In this document: piece by piece, positions 1 to 10,889 of the stretch
How the letters are laid out: each line of letters opens with the position of its first letter
How positions within the stretch are numbered: the stretch's first letter is position 1
Origin: Planctomycetota bacterium
GTDB lineage: Bacteria; Planctomycetota; Phycisphaerae; Sedimentisphaerales; Anaerohalosphaeraceae
Assembly: GCA_021157685.1 (NCBI GenBank)
Contig: JAGGWF010000201.1
Span: 1-34,032, forward strand
DNA length: 34,032 nt
Reading direction: 5' to 3'
Notes under the pieces: generated by a model
Told to the model about the DNA's origin: nothing
Seen by the model: only the letters and a program-made list of their open reading frames with translations
Databases searched by the model: none
Translations under genes and position numbers: made by a program

Positions 1-21
1 AATAAACGACGATCCGGAGAT

Positions 22-1797
22 ATGGAATATATGGCAAAACTGGACCCGACCACAATGAAGGACTGGCAGATCGCCGAAGCAGCCGAAGAGAATATGAAGC
101 CGCTTTACCAACTTGCCCGCGATCTGGGACTGGCCTACGGCGAGTTGCTGCCGATGGGCGAAAAACTGGCCAAGCTGGATTATGCCAAGATCACCGAACG
201 ACTGCGACATGCCCCCACCGGACGGTATATCGATGTAACGGCGATCACGCCGACTCCCCTCGGCGAAGGAAAAACGACCACGACCATCGGGTTGGTTCAG
301 GGACTGAGAAAACTTGGCAAACGCGTTTGCGGGTGTATCCGCCAGCCCAGCGGCGGTCCAACATTCAACATCAAGGGCTCTGCCGCCGGCGGCGGACTGA
401 GCCAGTGTATCCCAATGGTTCCCTACTCAATCCGAATGACCGGGGACATCGAGTGCGTCACCAATGCTCACAATCTGGCCATGGTGGCGCTGACGGCGAG
501 AATGCAGCACGAACACAACTACGATAACGAGCGATTAGCCAAAATCGGCATTAAGCGACTGGATATCGACCCGGAGAATGTGCAGATTAAATGGGCGATC
601 GACTTTTGCGCCCAGGCCCTGCGAAATATCACTATCGGCAAAGGCGGCAAGATGGACGGGCTCGAAATGGAATCCGGCGCCCAAATTTCCGTGTCAAGCG
701 AAGTGATGGCAATTCTGGCGGTCGCGAAAAATCTTCGGGATCTGCGTGAGCGGATGTCAAAGATCGTGGTGGCCTATGACAAAAACGGTAACGAAGTCAC
801 CACCGCCGACCTCGAAGTCGATGGCGCTATGACCGCCTGGATGGTGGACGCGATCAACCCTAATCTGATTCAAACGATTGAGGGCCAGCCAATTCTTGTC
901 CACGCCGGTCCATTTGCCAATATCGCTATCGGCCAAAGCTCCATTATCGCCGATCTGGCGGCAACGAAACTGGCCGATTATGTCGTTACCGAAAGTGGAT
1001 TTGCCACTGATATCGGGTTTGAAAAGTTCTGGAACCTGAAGTGCCGGATGTCGGGTCTGAAACCGCATGCGGTCGTCATCGTCGCAACGGTGCGCGCCCT
1101 GAAAATGCACGGCGGCGGGCCGGAAGTTAAACCCGGTAAACCGCTCGCTAACGAATACACACAAGAAAATCTTGAACTACTCGAAAAGGGATGCGAAAAT
1201 CTCATCGCCCACATTGACATTGTCCGCAAGTCCGGCATCCGACCGATCGTCTGCATCAATAAGTTCTCTGCCGATACCGACGCAGAAGTAAAATTGGTTC
1301 GCCGCATCGCCGAAGAATACGGCGCTGAGGCGGCTGTCTCGGACCACTGGCTCAAAGGCGGCGAGGGCGCACTGGAACTGGCCGAGAAAGTCGCCGCCAT
1401 CGCACAGGAGGAAAAAGAGTTTAAGTATTTGTACGACCTGAAAATGCCGCTGGCTGAACGCATCGAAAAAATCGCCACGGAAATCTACGGCGCCAAAGGC
1501 GTGACCTATTCCGAAAAGGCATTGAAAAAAATCCAACAAATTGACCGTACGCCTGAAATGCGGGAACTGGGGATCTGCATGGCCAAAACGCACCTGAGCT
1601 TATCCCACGACCCCACACTCAAGGGCCGACCGACCGGCTGGGAACTGCCAATTCGCGATATTATGGTCTATGAAGGCGCCGGCTATATCGTCCCCATCGC
1701 CGGGGATATCAAGCTACTGCCGGGAACCGGGTCGAATCCGGCCTACCGTCGTATTGATGTCGATGTCAATACCGGAAAAGTGCAGGGGCTTTTCTAA
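22..1797 (+). CDS. fhs: formate--tetrahydrofolate ligase
   Basis: 591 aa ORF; motifs [70 protein letters not shown] typical of FTHFS. True start may be ATG at 31. Confidence 0.97.
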   Translation: MEYMAKLDPTTMKDWQIAEAAEENMKPLYQLARDLGLAYGELLPMGEKLAKLDYAKITERLRHAPTGRYIDVTAITPTPLGEGKTTTTIGLVQGLRKLGKRVCGCIRQPSGGPTFNIKGSAAGGGLSQCIPMVPYSIRMTGDIECVTNAHNLAMVALTARMQHEHNYDNERLAKIGIKRLDIDPENVQIKWAIDFCAQALRNITIGKGGKMDGLEMESGAQISVSSEVMAILAVAKNLRDLRERMSKIVVAYDKNGNEVTTADLEVDGAMTAWMVDAINPNLIQTIEGQPILVHAGPFANIAIGQSSIIADLAATKLADYVVTESGFATDIGFEKFWNLKCRMSGLKPHAVVIVATVRALKMHGGGPEVKPGKPLANEYTQENLELLEKGCENLIAHIDIVRKSGIRPIVCINKFSADTDAEVKLVRRIAEEYGAEAAVSDHWLKGGEGALELAEKVAAIAQEEKEFKYLYDLKMPLAERIEKIATEIYGAKGVTYSEKALKKIQQIDRTPEMRELGICMAKTHLSLSHDPTLKGRPTGWELPIRDIMVYEGAGYIVPIAGDIKLLPGTGSNPAYRRIDVDVNTGKVQGLF

Positions 1798-1823
1798 ACA
1801 GTGGTTACCGGAGAGCTTTTTGG

Positions 1824-3362
1824 ATAAGCCCGCATTTCTCAAGTAAACAGTGACAAATGAATTGAATTATGATAGTATAGAGCTTATGGAGACCACTCAA
1901 GCCAGTTTTGACTATTCTGAATTGGAGAACCCAATGGGTGAAAGAAGCAAGGATGCTCTCGGGCTCGATTTTGACCGAAAATTGAAGGTCGAATTTCATG
2001 GAACCAAAGTCACCAACGATGCAAGTTTGTTAGCGTATCGAGAGTTGGATGAAGTCTTCGGATTGACGACAATGATAGAATCAGAACTCACAGATAGTCG
2101 AACAGGTAAGAATACCCAGCATGGACTTTTAGCATTGTTGCATCAGTCTGTTTACAGTCGGCTGGCTGGTTACGATGTAGTGATGCAGAGCGTATGTCCG
2201 TTGACCCTGCCATGCGTCAAGTTGTTGGCGGAAGAGCCAAAGAACGAACGGCAGCTTCAACAAGTTTGATGGGCCGATTTGAAACAGAGATACTGACCCA
2301 GCCCCCAAATATGGAGCTATTGAAAAATCTGTCAGGTCAATGGGTAGATAAGGTTCGCCAGCGAAAGTCACTCAAGCAGATTATCCTTGATATGGACAGT
2401 TCTGTCAGTCCAACCTATGGTAATCAGGAGGGCACTGCTTACAATGGATATTTTCAATGCACCTGTTATCACCCGCTGTTTTGTTTCAATCAGTTTGGTG
2501 ATATGGAGCAAGCTTCTCTTTGCAATGGAAACGTTCATAGTGCCGACAACTGGCAGAGTGTTTTGGAACCCATTATTGCCCGTTACCGATCCTCTGGCAT
2601 CCCGCGATTCTTTCGTGGTGATGCGGGCTTTGCAGATTCTGAGATTTATCGTTTTCTTGAATCTGAAGATTACTTCTATGCGATACGCCTAAAAGGTAAT
2701 AACATACTCCAAGGCCATATTACGCATCTATTGACTCGGCCTGTAGGTCGTTCACCGAATAAGCCGATTGTTGTGTATCATAGTTTTCGTTACAGGGCTG
2801 CCAGTTGGAGTATAGACCGCAGAGTGGTTGCTAAGATTGAATGGCACGCGGGAGAATTGTTTCCAAGAATAGGTTTCATTGTCACAAATCTTCGTTGGAA
2901 ACACAGCAATGTAGTAAAGTTTTACAACAAGCGTGGAACAGCAGAGCAATGGATCAAGGAAGGTAAATACGCCTTAAACTGGACACGGCTTTCGTGTCAT
3001 GATTTCGTTGATAATCAGGTTCGGCTCCAACTGTTTTCTCTGGCTTATAATCTTGGCAATTTCCTGAGACGTTTGGCTCTACCAAAGAGAGTACAGGAAT
3101 GGTCACTGCGAACACTCAGGGTAAAACTGATTAAGATCGGAGCTAAAGTTGTCAAGCATTCAAGGTATGTGATATTTCAGATAGCAGAGGTGTTGGTTTC
3201 AAAAAGGTTGTTCCATGAAATCCTTGAATGTATCCATCAATTAAAACCTGTGCCCAATGGATATGGCTAATGATAAGAATTGCTGAAAAACTTGGAGTTA
3301 TGAAGGTGCGAGCGGTCGCGGTTTGTGCAAAAGTAGGTTTTAGCAGAAAGGTGGGGCATAAG
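1824..3362 (+). mobile_element. IS1380-family-like insertion sequence
   Basis: Transposase ORFs bracketed by imperfect terminal inverted repeats: left ATAAGCCCGCATTTCTCAAGTAAAC (1824-1848) versus right GTTTTAGCAGAAAGGTGGGGCATAA (about 3337-3361, approximate complement with gaps). Exact ends and TSD not resolved. Confidence 0.7.
1850..3270 (+). pseudogene. IS1380-family transposase, frameshifted
   Basis: ORFs 1850-2269 and 2194-3270 are two frames of one protein. Family-typical ...GY(E)DVxDAERxSVDPAMRQVVGGRA... is split at GATGTAGTGATGCAGAG (about 2176-2192), consistent with a 1-nt loss; C-terminal part retains LDMDSSVSPTYGNQEGTAYNGY and FFRGDAGFADSEIYRFLE. Confidence 0.82.
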
Positions 3363-3621
3363 AAGCCAATTGTTCCTGCCAATTTCCAATAAAACCATAT
3401 CGAAAACGAAAATCCTTGATAGTTTAAGGTGGATTTGGTAAGATTGCAGGTGTATAGGAGACAGTTGTGCTTTTTAGACCAGACTCATACATTAAATGGG
3501 AAATGTCAGGTAGAATACATTTTGACCAAAATCAAAGGGACTTAAAATGTGGTTAAATAGAAGAAGCACTTTTTTTGAGTACATCACAGAAGTCTTTAAG
3601 TACTCAGACAAGGAGAGAGAA

Positions 3622-5373
3622 ATGTCCGCCAAAATGAAGCAAATGCTGATCACAGTTATTCTGATCTGTATGGGCCTCTTAATTTCCGATGCAAGTGCCA
3701 TGAAATTAACTCTATCCGATAAAGGTTTAATGCTACTTAATGAATATTCGCCTCACATGTCCGGTATCAAGGCAACGATATTGGAAAAAAGATACATTGA
3801 GGGAGTCGGCGTTGAGTTTGATATATACTTCCCTGGAAATGAAGAACTGGAGAATAGTATATATTACGTATTTTCCCCAGAAGGGACTGAAGAAGTATTT
3901 AAGGGGGTCGATGTTGCCTCCTGTGATGCATTTGAATTAAAGTTTACGATCGTTGCTGTTGACGGAAGCACTTCTGAGGAGAACACAGGTATTCTTATAG
4001 TTGGTGCCCACATGGGTGGTGCTTATCGACCGGAAGCCATATCGCTTGGTGAAATCCAGCCTAACACAGCCGTCTCCACGACTCCGATGGATACAGACAA
4101 GGTTTTCAGGGCAGGCTTTACAGCGCACATGTTAACCAAAAAAGGGTGGAAGCCAAACGGAACGACCGTAACATTGCTTATTGAACCTGCTTCTAAAGAT
4201 GGTATCCTAGTGCCATTGGATGATCCAAGCGAAATAATCGAGCCAACAAGCGGCATAATTTATGTTGATTCCAATGCCTCCGGTGCCGACAATGGCTCAA
4301 GCTGGACTGACGCATTTAAATATCTTCAGGACGGCCTTCATAGTGCATCTGAGGGAGACAAAATATGGGTTGCAGATGGGACATATAAACCGGATCAGGG
4401 CGAAAATAAAAAGAAAGGTGATAAAAGCCTTTCTTTTGTACTTAAAAAGGGAGTCGCAATTTACGGAGGTTTTCCTCTTGGCGGAGGACCATGGGAGGAA
4501 CGCAATCGACCAGGCAATACGATATTAAGTGGTGATTTACAGGGCAATGATGCCGCCGGAGTCGAACTAAAAGAGAATCTTGATGACAAAACACGAAGTG
4601 ACAACAGTTATCATGTAGTATCAGCCAGCGGAACAAATTTTGATACCATATTGGACGGATTTGTCATTATTGGTGGAAACGCTAAAGGACCTTCACAGAG
4701 CAGTTTTCACAAGGGGGGAGGACTCTATTTCAAATCCGGTAGTCTGACAGTATCAAACTGTGTGTTTAAGTTAAATTGCGGATTCTTTGGCGGAGCAGTG
4801 TGCAATCGAGATGGCAATCCGTTGATGTTTAACTGTAATTTTTCTAAGGATATGGGCGGGGCTGTTTATAGTTCGAAAGGAAGCCCGTTGATTTATAATT
4901 GTGTGTTCATTTTAAATCACGCCAAAGAAAAAGGGGGTGCCATATATAATGAATATAACAGCCCCATAATCACGAACTGTACCTTTTTCAGAAATATTGC
5001 ATATGCCGGTGGAGGTATCTATTGCGAAAAGAGTACTCCGATAGTCAATAATTGCATCCTCTGGGATAATAGCAGTCGATATGGAAAACTTGAACCATCC
5101 CAAATATATGCTGTTGAAGCGACTGTTGGCTATTCATGTATTCAAGGGCTTACAGAGAGTTTACAAGGAAATAACAATACGGAGCTCGACCCGGAATTTT
5201 TGGATGCAGAAAATAACATTTTTGATCTAAAAAAAGATTCACCCTGTGTCGACGCCGGTGATAATGGTTCATTGCCGCCAGAGCTGAATGTTGACATTGA
5301 TGGTACGGCGAGGTTAAAAGATGGCAACAATGATGGTACCGTTCAAATAGATATCGGTGCACAGGAATTTTAG
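3622..5373 (+). CDS. secreted right-handed beta-helix / choice-of-anchor-Q type protein
   Basis: Signal peptide MSAKMKQMLITVILICMGLLISDASA after SD AGGAGAGAG; IYVDSNASGADNGSSWTDAFKYLQDGLHSASEGDKIWVADGTY; repeated GGA(I/V)Y..SP.I.NC.F..N units; C-terminal IDIGAQEF. Confidence 0.85.
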   Translation: MSAKMKQMLITVILICMGLLISDASAMKLTLSDKGLMLLNEYSPHMSGIKATILEKRYIEGVGVEFDIYFPGNEELENSIYYVFSPEGTEEVFKGVDVASCDAFELKFTIVAVDGSTSEENTGILIVGAHMGGAYRPEAISLGEIQPNTAVSTTPMDTDKVFRAGFTAHMLTKKGWKPNGTTVTLLIEPASKDGILVPLDDPSEIIEPTSGIIYVDSNASGADNGSSWTDAFKYLQDGLHSASEGDKIWVADGTYKPDQGENKKKGDKSLSFVLKKGVAIYGGFPLGGGPWEERNRPGNTILSGDLQGNDAAGVELKENLDDKTRSDNSYHVVSASGTNFDTILDGFVIIGGNAKGPSQSSFHKGGGLYFKSGSLTVSNCVFKLNCGFFGGAVCNRDGNPLMFNCNFSKDMGGAVYSSKGSPLIYNCVFILNHAKEKGGAIYNEYNSPIITNCTFFRNIAYAGGGIYCEKSTPIVNNCILWDNSSRYGKLEPSQIYAVEATVGYSCIQGLTESLQGNNNTELDPEFLDAENNIFDLKKDSPCVDAGDNGSLPPELNVDIDGTARLKDGNNDGTVQIDIGAQEF

Positions 5374-5697
5374 TTCGGGCTGTTTTAAAATAACACCTCA
5401 GTATTTAAAAATCGTAAATGGGAAATTCTTGCTACCGTGTTTGTTCGTAACACAAATTGGCGATGTTGATTAAGCCAACCTTGAAATTCTTTAACTCCTA
5501 AAGGACTGTAATCAACAGTTGCAGGTCAACTGCTGTTATCTCTTTAATTGAACTCTGTTGCTTTATCCAATCAGGGGATTGTGCGATAAGTGAAAAAGAA
5601 TCCTCAAAACTCTCTTGCTAAGTGCATATACAATAGATAGCATAAGCGTGTCGCGCTATTAAAAAAGGGATTGTTGTTTTCTTGAAAGGATGCAAAA

Positions 5698-6069
5698 ATG
5701 AATGAAACCTCTGTTCAATACGATGTTAGTTCCGGAGGCCCTCCGGCCATTGTCATGGTTATTTATCTGGCAATCGTTCTGTTGATGATTGTTTCGATGT
5801 GGAAAGTTTTCACCAAAGCCGGCCAACCGGGCTGGGCCTGTATTGTTCCAATCTACAATATAATCGTCATGCTTCAAATCGCCGGCAAACCGCTTTGGTG
5901 GATTATCCTTTTCTTTATTCCAATCGCCAATATCATCATTCCTATCATGGTGAATATCGCGATCGCTGAGAAATTCGGAAAAGGTGCTGGTTTTGGAATT
6001 GGCCTTACATTTTTGGGATTCATTTTCTTCCCAATTCTCGCATTCAGTGATGCCCAATACTCTGGCTAA
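5698..6069 (+). CDS. small multi-pass membrane protein, DUF5684-like
   Basis: 123 aa; KAGQPGWACIVPIYNIIVMLQIAGKPLWWIILFFIPIANIII; SD-like GAAAGGA upstream. Confidence 0.8.
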   Translation: MNETSVQYDVSSGGPPAIVMVIYLAIVLLMIVSMWKVFTKAGQPGWACIVPIYNIIVMLQIAGKPLWWIILFFIPIANIIIPIMVNIAIAEKFGKGAGFGIGLTFLGFIFFPILAFSDAQYSG

Positions 6070-6221
6070 CAATATCTTTTGCTTTTGATCAATATAGAAA
6101 TCATGGGCTGTGTTCCCTTTTGCGAACGCAGCCTGTTTTCATTTAATTATTCTTGTCAAGCCAATATAATTCCATACAATGGACAGCTCATGTGAACCCG
6201 AAATTTAGGAGATTTAAGATA

Positions 6222-7103
6222 GTGACGGCACAAATTATTGATGGAAAACAGGTCGCCGCGGAGATGCGGGCCGAACTGAAAGAAAAAGTTGCCGAACTGA
6301 AAACCCAGGGCGTTACGCCGGGGTTGGCTGTTGTGCTGGTCGGCGAGGACCCCGCGTCCAAGTCCTATGTAACCGCCAAAGAGCGGGCCTGCGAAGAAAT
6401 CGGCGTTTTCAGTAATGACAATCGATTGGTGGCTGACACCCAAGAAGAGGACCTGCTGGCATTGATCGACAAGCTCAACAAAGATCCTAAGATCAACGGT
6501 ATTCTCGTTCAGTTGCCGTTACCGAAGCACATCGATGAAGATAAAATCCTGCTGGCCATCGATCCGGCCAAAGATGTGGACGGCTTTCACCCGGTTAATG
6601 TCGGCAAAATGGTCGTCGGGCAGGACGCATTTTTGCCCTGTACGCCGCACGGCATCATTCAACTTTTGCTGCGGAGTAATGTCAAACTCGAAGGGGCCGA
6701 GGTGGTCATCGTCGGACGCAGTAATATCGTCGGCAAACCCTTAGCGAGTATGCTGATCCAGAAGTCCCCCACCGGCAACGCTACGGTGACGGTCTGTCAT
6801 ACCCGGACGAAGAACATGGCCGAACATGTCAAACGCGCGGATATTGTCATCGCCGCAGCAGGCTGGCCCAATACCATCACCGCCGACATGGTCAAAGACG
6901 GCGCCGTTGTGATCGATGTGGGCGTCAATCGCGTGGAAGACGCGACGAAGAAAAGAGGATACCGATTGGCCGGCGATGTGGATTTTGAAGCGGTTAAGGA
7001 AAAGGCCTCTTTGATCACACCCGTTCCCGGCGGCGTTGGTCCGATGACGATTACCATGCTGCTTTACAACACAGTTCAGTCCGCCGAAAAAACGCTTCAA
7101 TAA
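6222..7103 (+). CDS. folD: bifunctional methylenetetrahydrofolate dehydrogenase / methenyltetrahydrofolate cyclohydrolase
   Basis: VGEDPASKSYVTAKERACEEIG, GILVQLPLPKHI, PVPGGVGPMTITMLLYNT. ORF opens at 6153, but GTG at 6222 (VTAQIIDGK) fits the FolD N-terminus and an upstream AGGAG. Confidence 0.96.
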   Translation: MTAQIIDGKQVAAEMRAELKEKVAELKTQGVTPGLAVVLVGEDPASKSYVTAKERACEEIGVFSNDNRLVADTQEEDLLALIDKLNKDPKINGILVQLPLPKHIDEDKILLAIDPAKDVDGFHPVNVGKMVVGQDAFLPCTPHGIIQLLLRSNVKLEGAEVVIVGRSNIVGKPLASMLIQKSPTGNATVTVCHTRTKNMAEHVKRADIVIAAAGWPNTITADMVKDGAVVIDVGVNRVEDATKKRGYRLAGDVDFEAVKEKASLITPVPGGVGPMTITMLLYNTVQSAEKTLQ

Positions 7104-7131
7104 ACCACCTCACAATCAACGACAAAACAAA

Positions 7132-7169
7132 AGCCCTTGTCGCACCTAAAAGTGACAGGGGTTTTTTTT
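7132..7169 (+). terminator. rho-independent terminator after folD
   Basis: CCCTTGTC...GACAGGGG stem followed by TTTTTTTT; lies between convergent genes. Confidence 0.8.
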
Positions 7170-7182
7170 CTGCATAGCCCGG

Positions 7183-7785
7183 CTATCTGACATCTTCAAT
7201 GGGCTTGTCGTTGGGCAACAACGAAGGATCACCCTTTTCTTCCTCAACAGATTCATCCAGTGTCAATAGATAATCAATCTCCTTCTCTGAATCGCCGTCG
7301 AAGCAGTGGAGGGAATATTCCCCAAGAAAATTACACACCTTGGCTACGCCGGGGACGGCCAGTTTCTGCATCTTTTCCCGTGGACACAGCCAGTCTGCTT
7401 TGCCCTGCATCGAACACGGTGTAACACAAAACACCAGAATTAACAGGACGCATACTACATAGCCACAGAGAAAGCCCAGGACGATTGAGCCAACCTTGTC
7501 GAGCAGCATAGGGAAGTAGTCCCCTCTGTGCCGGAGAAGAAAGAACCCGGCAAATGTTTGCAGCAAACCAAAAATCAGCACAAACATCAAAAAAATGCTT
7601 GCGGCGGCATAATAACCGGAGTGTTCAAAACCGGGGCTGAAACTTAGCAGCAACGACACAGAAAGCACCGAAATAAAAACTGCAAACATGAGATTGAACA
7701 GGGTTGCGAACATTACATACAGCCCCTTTTTAAACCCCACAAAAGCGAACATCAAGCTCACAAGTATTATCAGCCACACCAACAT
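7183..7785 (-). CDS. CvpA-like membrane protein
   Basis: Four hydrophobic segments, N-terminal GFKKGLY, 200 aa; ends 4 nt from the upstream ATPase gene. Confidence 0.6.
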   Translation of the reverse strand: MLVWLIILVSLMFAFVGFKKGLYVMFATLFNLMFAVFISVLSVSLLLSFSPGFEHSGYYAAASIFLMFVLIFGLLQTFAGFFLLRHRGDYFPMLLDKVGSIVLGFLCGYVVCVLLILVFCVTPCSMQGKADWLCPREKMQKLAVPGVAKVCNFLGEYSLHCFDGDSEKEIDYLLTLDESVEEEKGDPSLLPNDKPIEDVR

Positions 7786-7788
7786 AAT

Positions 7789-9585
7789 TTATCCCGCTTC
7801 CATTGTAATGCGTTTAATTTCTTTAAGCGTGGTCTTGCCGGCCATTACCCGTAACATTCCCTCTTTACGCAGGGAGGAGTTAAACCTGTTATCACCCTGC
7901 TTTTTCATGTCGCCGGGTGTCAGTTGCTTGTCACACAACAGGGTGCGAAGGTTATCATTCATGTACATGATATCCAGCATCGCGGTCCGTCCATAATAGC
8001 CAGTGCCGCTGCAATGGCCGCACCCGTTGGCTTTTAATATCTGCCCTTTCGACATGTTATGTTTTTGGCAATAATCAAGCTGGCTTTGTGTCAATGCTGC
8101 AGGCCCTTTGCAATATTCACACAAACAGCGAAGCAGCCGCTGTGAGATCACCACCGACAGCGCCGACGACAACAACAGCGGCTTAATGCCCAGGTCCATC
8201 AATCGCACCATCGCCCCTATATTACTGCTGGCATGAAGCGTGGCCATCACCAAGTGTCCTGTCTGGGCGGCCTGTGCCGCCATTGCCGCCGTTTCAGCGT
8301 CCCGTATCTCACCTACGCAAATCACATCCGGGTCCTGACGCAGGACACTTCTCAACGAATCGGCAAAGGTTACCCCCGCCTTGGTATTGACTTCAATCTG
8401 GCTGACATGCGAGAGAACATGTTCGACGGGATCTTCAATGGTAATCACATTTCGTTCTTCGAAATTAACGGCCCGCAACATTGAATACAAGGTCGTGGTC
8501 TTGCCGCTTCCGGTCGGTCCGCATACCAGAATCATTCCTTGCGGTTGCTGAACAATGTGTGTCAGCAGCTTAACTTGGTCGGCGGAAAAACCAATCTCTG
8601 AAAGCCCCATTACCTTGCGGGTCTGATCCAGCACGCGAATGGCCAGCTTTTCTCCTCCTAGAACACCGGAAGTGGCCATACGGAAAAATATCTCGCCTTC
8701 GGGAATGCGGGCCATAAACGCCCCATCCTGCGGCCGCCGCTTTTCCGCAATGTCCATGCCGGCAATCGCCTTGAGACTATTGATTATCGCATTACACTGT
8801 TTCGTTCCCAGCACTTCATGGACCCGCAGAAAACCATCCACACGATACCGAATGGTGTACTCGGCTTCATCTTTCGGATCAATCAGAATGTCTGTTGTCC
8901 GGCTGTTAACCGCATCCAGAATCATTTGCTCAGTCTGCTGCTGAATCTTCCGATCTTTTCTGTCCGTGCGATTCTGATTGGAATAAACATCATCAAATGA
9001 CCGGCCCGATGTATCATGTAATTCAATTTCAGGAACTGTGGCTATCCCCCGAGGCCTTCTTTTGACCGAATGCTCCAGAATGCAATCTAGTGTATAATTA
9101 GGAATCTCAGACAATCCCAACTCACCATCCTGTATTTTGCAAACCGTATCCGCAATAAAAAATACAACTAAATGCAGAGGGCCAATAAATAATGCGGCGA
9201 TATTTGACACATAGCGATATTTGTCATGAATCAGTGGACTGTTGTCGGAGCGTTGGACAGAATAGAGACAAAGATAGAGCCAGCCAATAAAAAAGATGGT
9301 CTTGAAAGGGCTATACGGAAGCGCAACACCATCGGCCGCCCCTAAAACCAGCCCAATAATATCTTGCCCAAGTCCCGTCATACTGAGAAAAAACTGTGTT
9401 ATTTGAGCCATAGTTAATCCCTTCCAATGCACCAAGTGTTCCCATGGTACAGAAATCCCTGTCGGCCCGCAAGCATATTCTAGAAATTTCATAGAGTCAA
9501 TGTCATCACTGCCCTCAAAAAAACACGATATCACCTTTAACATCCGTTCGAAGTCCAAATACAGCATCTTTTCCCTGATTGACAC
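7789..9585 (-). CDS. GspE/PilB-family secretion or pilus ATPase with N-terminal membrane-like segment
   Basis: Walker A GPTGSGKTTTLYSML, EDPVEH, LRSVLRQDPDVICVGEIRD, CEYC...CGHC zinc motif. Start GTG at 9585 or ATG at 9567. Confidence 0.93.
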   Translation of the reverse strand: MSIREKMLYLDFERMLKVISCFFEGSDDIDSMKFLEYACGPTGISVPWEHLVHWKGLTMAQITQFFLSMTGLGQDIIGLVLGAADGVALPYSPFKTIFFIGWLYLCLYSVQRSDNSPLIHDKYRYVSNIAALFIGPLHLVVFFIADTVCKIQDGELGLSEIPNYTLDCILEHSVKRRPRGIATVPEIELHDTSGRSFDDVYSNQNRTDRKDRKIQQQTEQMILDAVNSRTTDILIDPKDEAEYTIRYRVDGFLRVHEVLGTKQCNAIINSLKAIAGMDIAEKRRPQDGAFMARIPEGEIFFRMATSGVLGGEKLAIRVLDQTRKVMGLSEIGFSADQVKLLTHIVQQPQGMILVCGPTGSGKTTTLYSMLRAVNFEERNVITIEDPVEHVLSHVSQIEVNTKAGVTFADSLRSVLRQDPDVICVGEIRDAETAAMAAQAAQTGHLVMATLHASSNIGAMVRLMDLGIKPLLLSSALSVVISQRLLRCLCEYCKGPAALTQSQLDYCQKHNMSKGQILKANGCGHCSGTGYYGRTAMLDIMYMNDNLRTLLCDKQLTPGDMKKQGDNRFNSSLRKEGMLRVMAGKTTLKEIKRITMEAG

Positions 9586-9663
9586 CCACCTTAAATGCTA
9601 TTATTGCCATTCACGAAAATACTATGGGTGTCCCAAAAATCCTTTATCGAGGAGTTTTCAGCT

Positions 9664-10059
9664 ATGCCAACGATGTATAAGATTGTCAATGCCAAGGATT
9701 TTATCAAGGCCAAACCCAGCGGTATCACGGACCTGGAACAGAGTAAGCAGGTGTTGCTCGAACTGGCGATGATCGCGGGGCTTTCGCCGGAACACGAGAT
9801 ACTCATTGACATTCGGGAAAGTGATGCGGGATTGACACACGAGGAACTGTATGAACTGATCAAAGAATTGGAAAAAAACCGCTCCTTTTTCCACAACAAG
9901 ATCGCAGTCCTTTCCAGAGATGATGAACAATACAACAGTGCCGGTTTTTTTGAGATATGCGCCAACCTTGAGGGATTTTATGTGGCCGCCTTTATTGACT
10001 CTGAAAAAGCCGTTAACTGGCTGAACAGCACCGGTGGCCTGGAAGAATCATTCGAATAA
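9664..10059 (+). CDS. STAS/SpoIIAA-like small protein
   Basis: 131 aa from ATG 9664 (MPTMYKIVNAKDF...); EILIDIRES, KIAVLSRDDEQYNSAGFFEICA, VAAFIDSEKAVNWL pattern; SD GAGG upstream. Confidence 0.6.
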   Translation: MPTMYKIVNAKDFIKAKPSGITDLEQSKQVLLELAMIAGLSPEHEILIDIRESDAGLTHEELYELIKELEKNRSFFHNKIAVLSRDDEQYNSAGFFEICANLEGFYVAAFIDSEKAVNWLNSTGGLEESFE

Positions 10060-10102
10060 CGCTTTTGTGGGCAATGAATTTGGCTATGGGTGAAATCATA
10101 CC

Positions 10103-10738
10103 CTACGGCTGAATTGAGCTCACCGATGGTGTCTTCTGGAAACTGCCGATAGCTTTACGCAAACCAACACTGACGGCGGCCAGGCGCGAGAGTTCTTCTG
10201 TTTGCAGTGGCCGATGCGCAGGACAATACACCAGAACAAAACCGAGCGACTGCCCAAATTGTCCCAGCGGAAGCGCGGCAAGCGAAATCGTCTTGAGGAT
10301 CGCCGGAGAGCCCTGCAATCCCATGCGAAGGAGTTGCTCCAGTGAACAAATGCGATTCATCTGGCTAATACTTTGTACCATTTCTCGCGTAAACCAGTGC
10401 TGGAACTCTCTCTTTTCAACCGGATCGGAAACGCCAACATCAGCCATATGCACATCGAAACCATTCTCCGACAAAAGGAAAACGGCGGCATCTGCCTCTT
10501 TGACGGTCTGGCGAATACACCGTATAGCGGTATCCTGTAAATCGTCCAGACCGGTACACCCCAACAGGGATTCGTAGTAAGAGGCGACAAAATTCACGGT
10601 GGCCAGCTTCGTTGAAAATTCCCGGTGGGCCGAAACCATATCTCTGCACAGCACATCGATCTTGCCGGCCTGCTTTTGCTGACATGAATGTAGAGAGCGA
10701 ATCACCTTTAACGCCCGTTTGTTATCTCGTGTAGCCAA
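10103..10738 (-). CDS. GAF-like domain protein
   Basis: 211 aa, probable TTG start preceded by AGGAG; LEQLLRMGL..ILKTISLAALPLGQFGQSLGFVLVY resembles GAF core. Confidence 0.5.
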   Translation of the reverse strand: MATRDNKRALKVIRSLHSCQQKQAGKIDVLCRDMVSAHREFSTKLATVNFVASYYESLLGCTGLDDLQDTAIRCIRQTVKEADAAVFLLSENGFDVHMADVGVSDPVEKREFQHWFTREMVQSISQMNRICSLEQLLRMGLQGSPAILKTISLAALPLGQFGQSLGFVLVYCPAHRPLQTEELSRLAAVSVGLRKAIGSFQKTPSVSSIQP

Positions 10739-10889
10739 AACTCGCTCCTATACTTGTATTAGAACTTTAGTCAACTTCTCTAAGACAAGTATTTTTCGAC
10801 ATTTTACGAAACGAGCTTAACCACAAATTCCAAGAAACACCCTAAAGGAATGGCTGATTTATCGGACAGTAAACCCAGAGAAAGACCCT

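Noticed and set aside
757-1593. Minus-strand ORFs opposite fhs (135, 166, 138 aa)
   Set aside because: Shadow ORFs of a highly confident coding gene; no recognisable domains.
5506-5545. Possible hairpin CAGTTG-CAGGT-CAACTG upstream of the DUF5684-like gene
   Set aside because: Only 6 bp, no T-run, no phylogenetic support available; could be chance.
10060-10102. GGGT/ACCC hairpin between convergent genes as a terminator
   Set aside because: Only 4 bp stem and no T-run.
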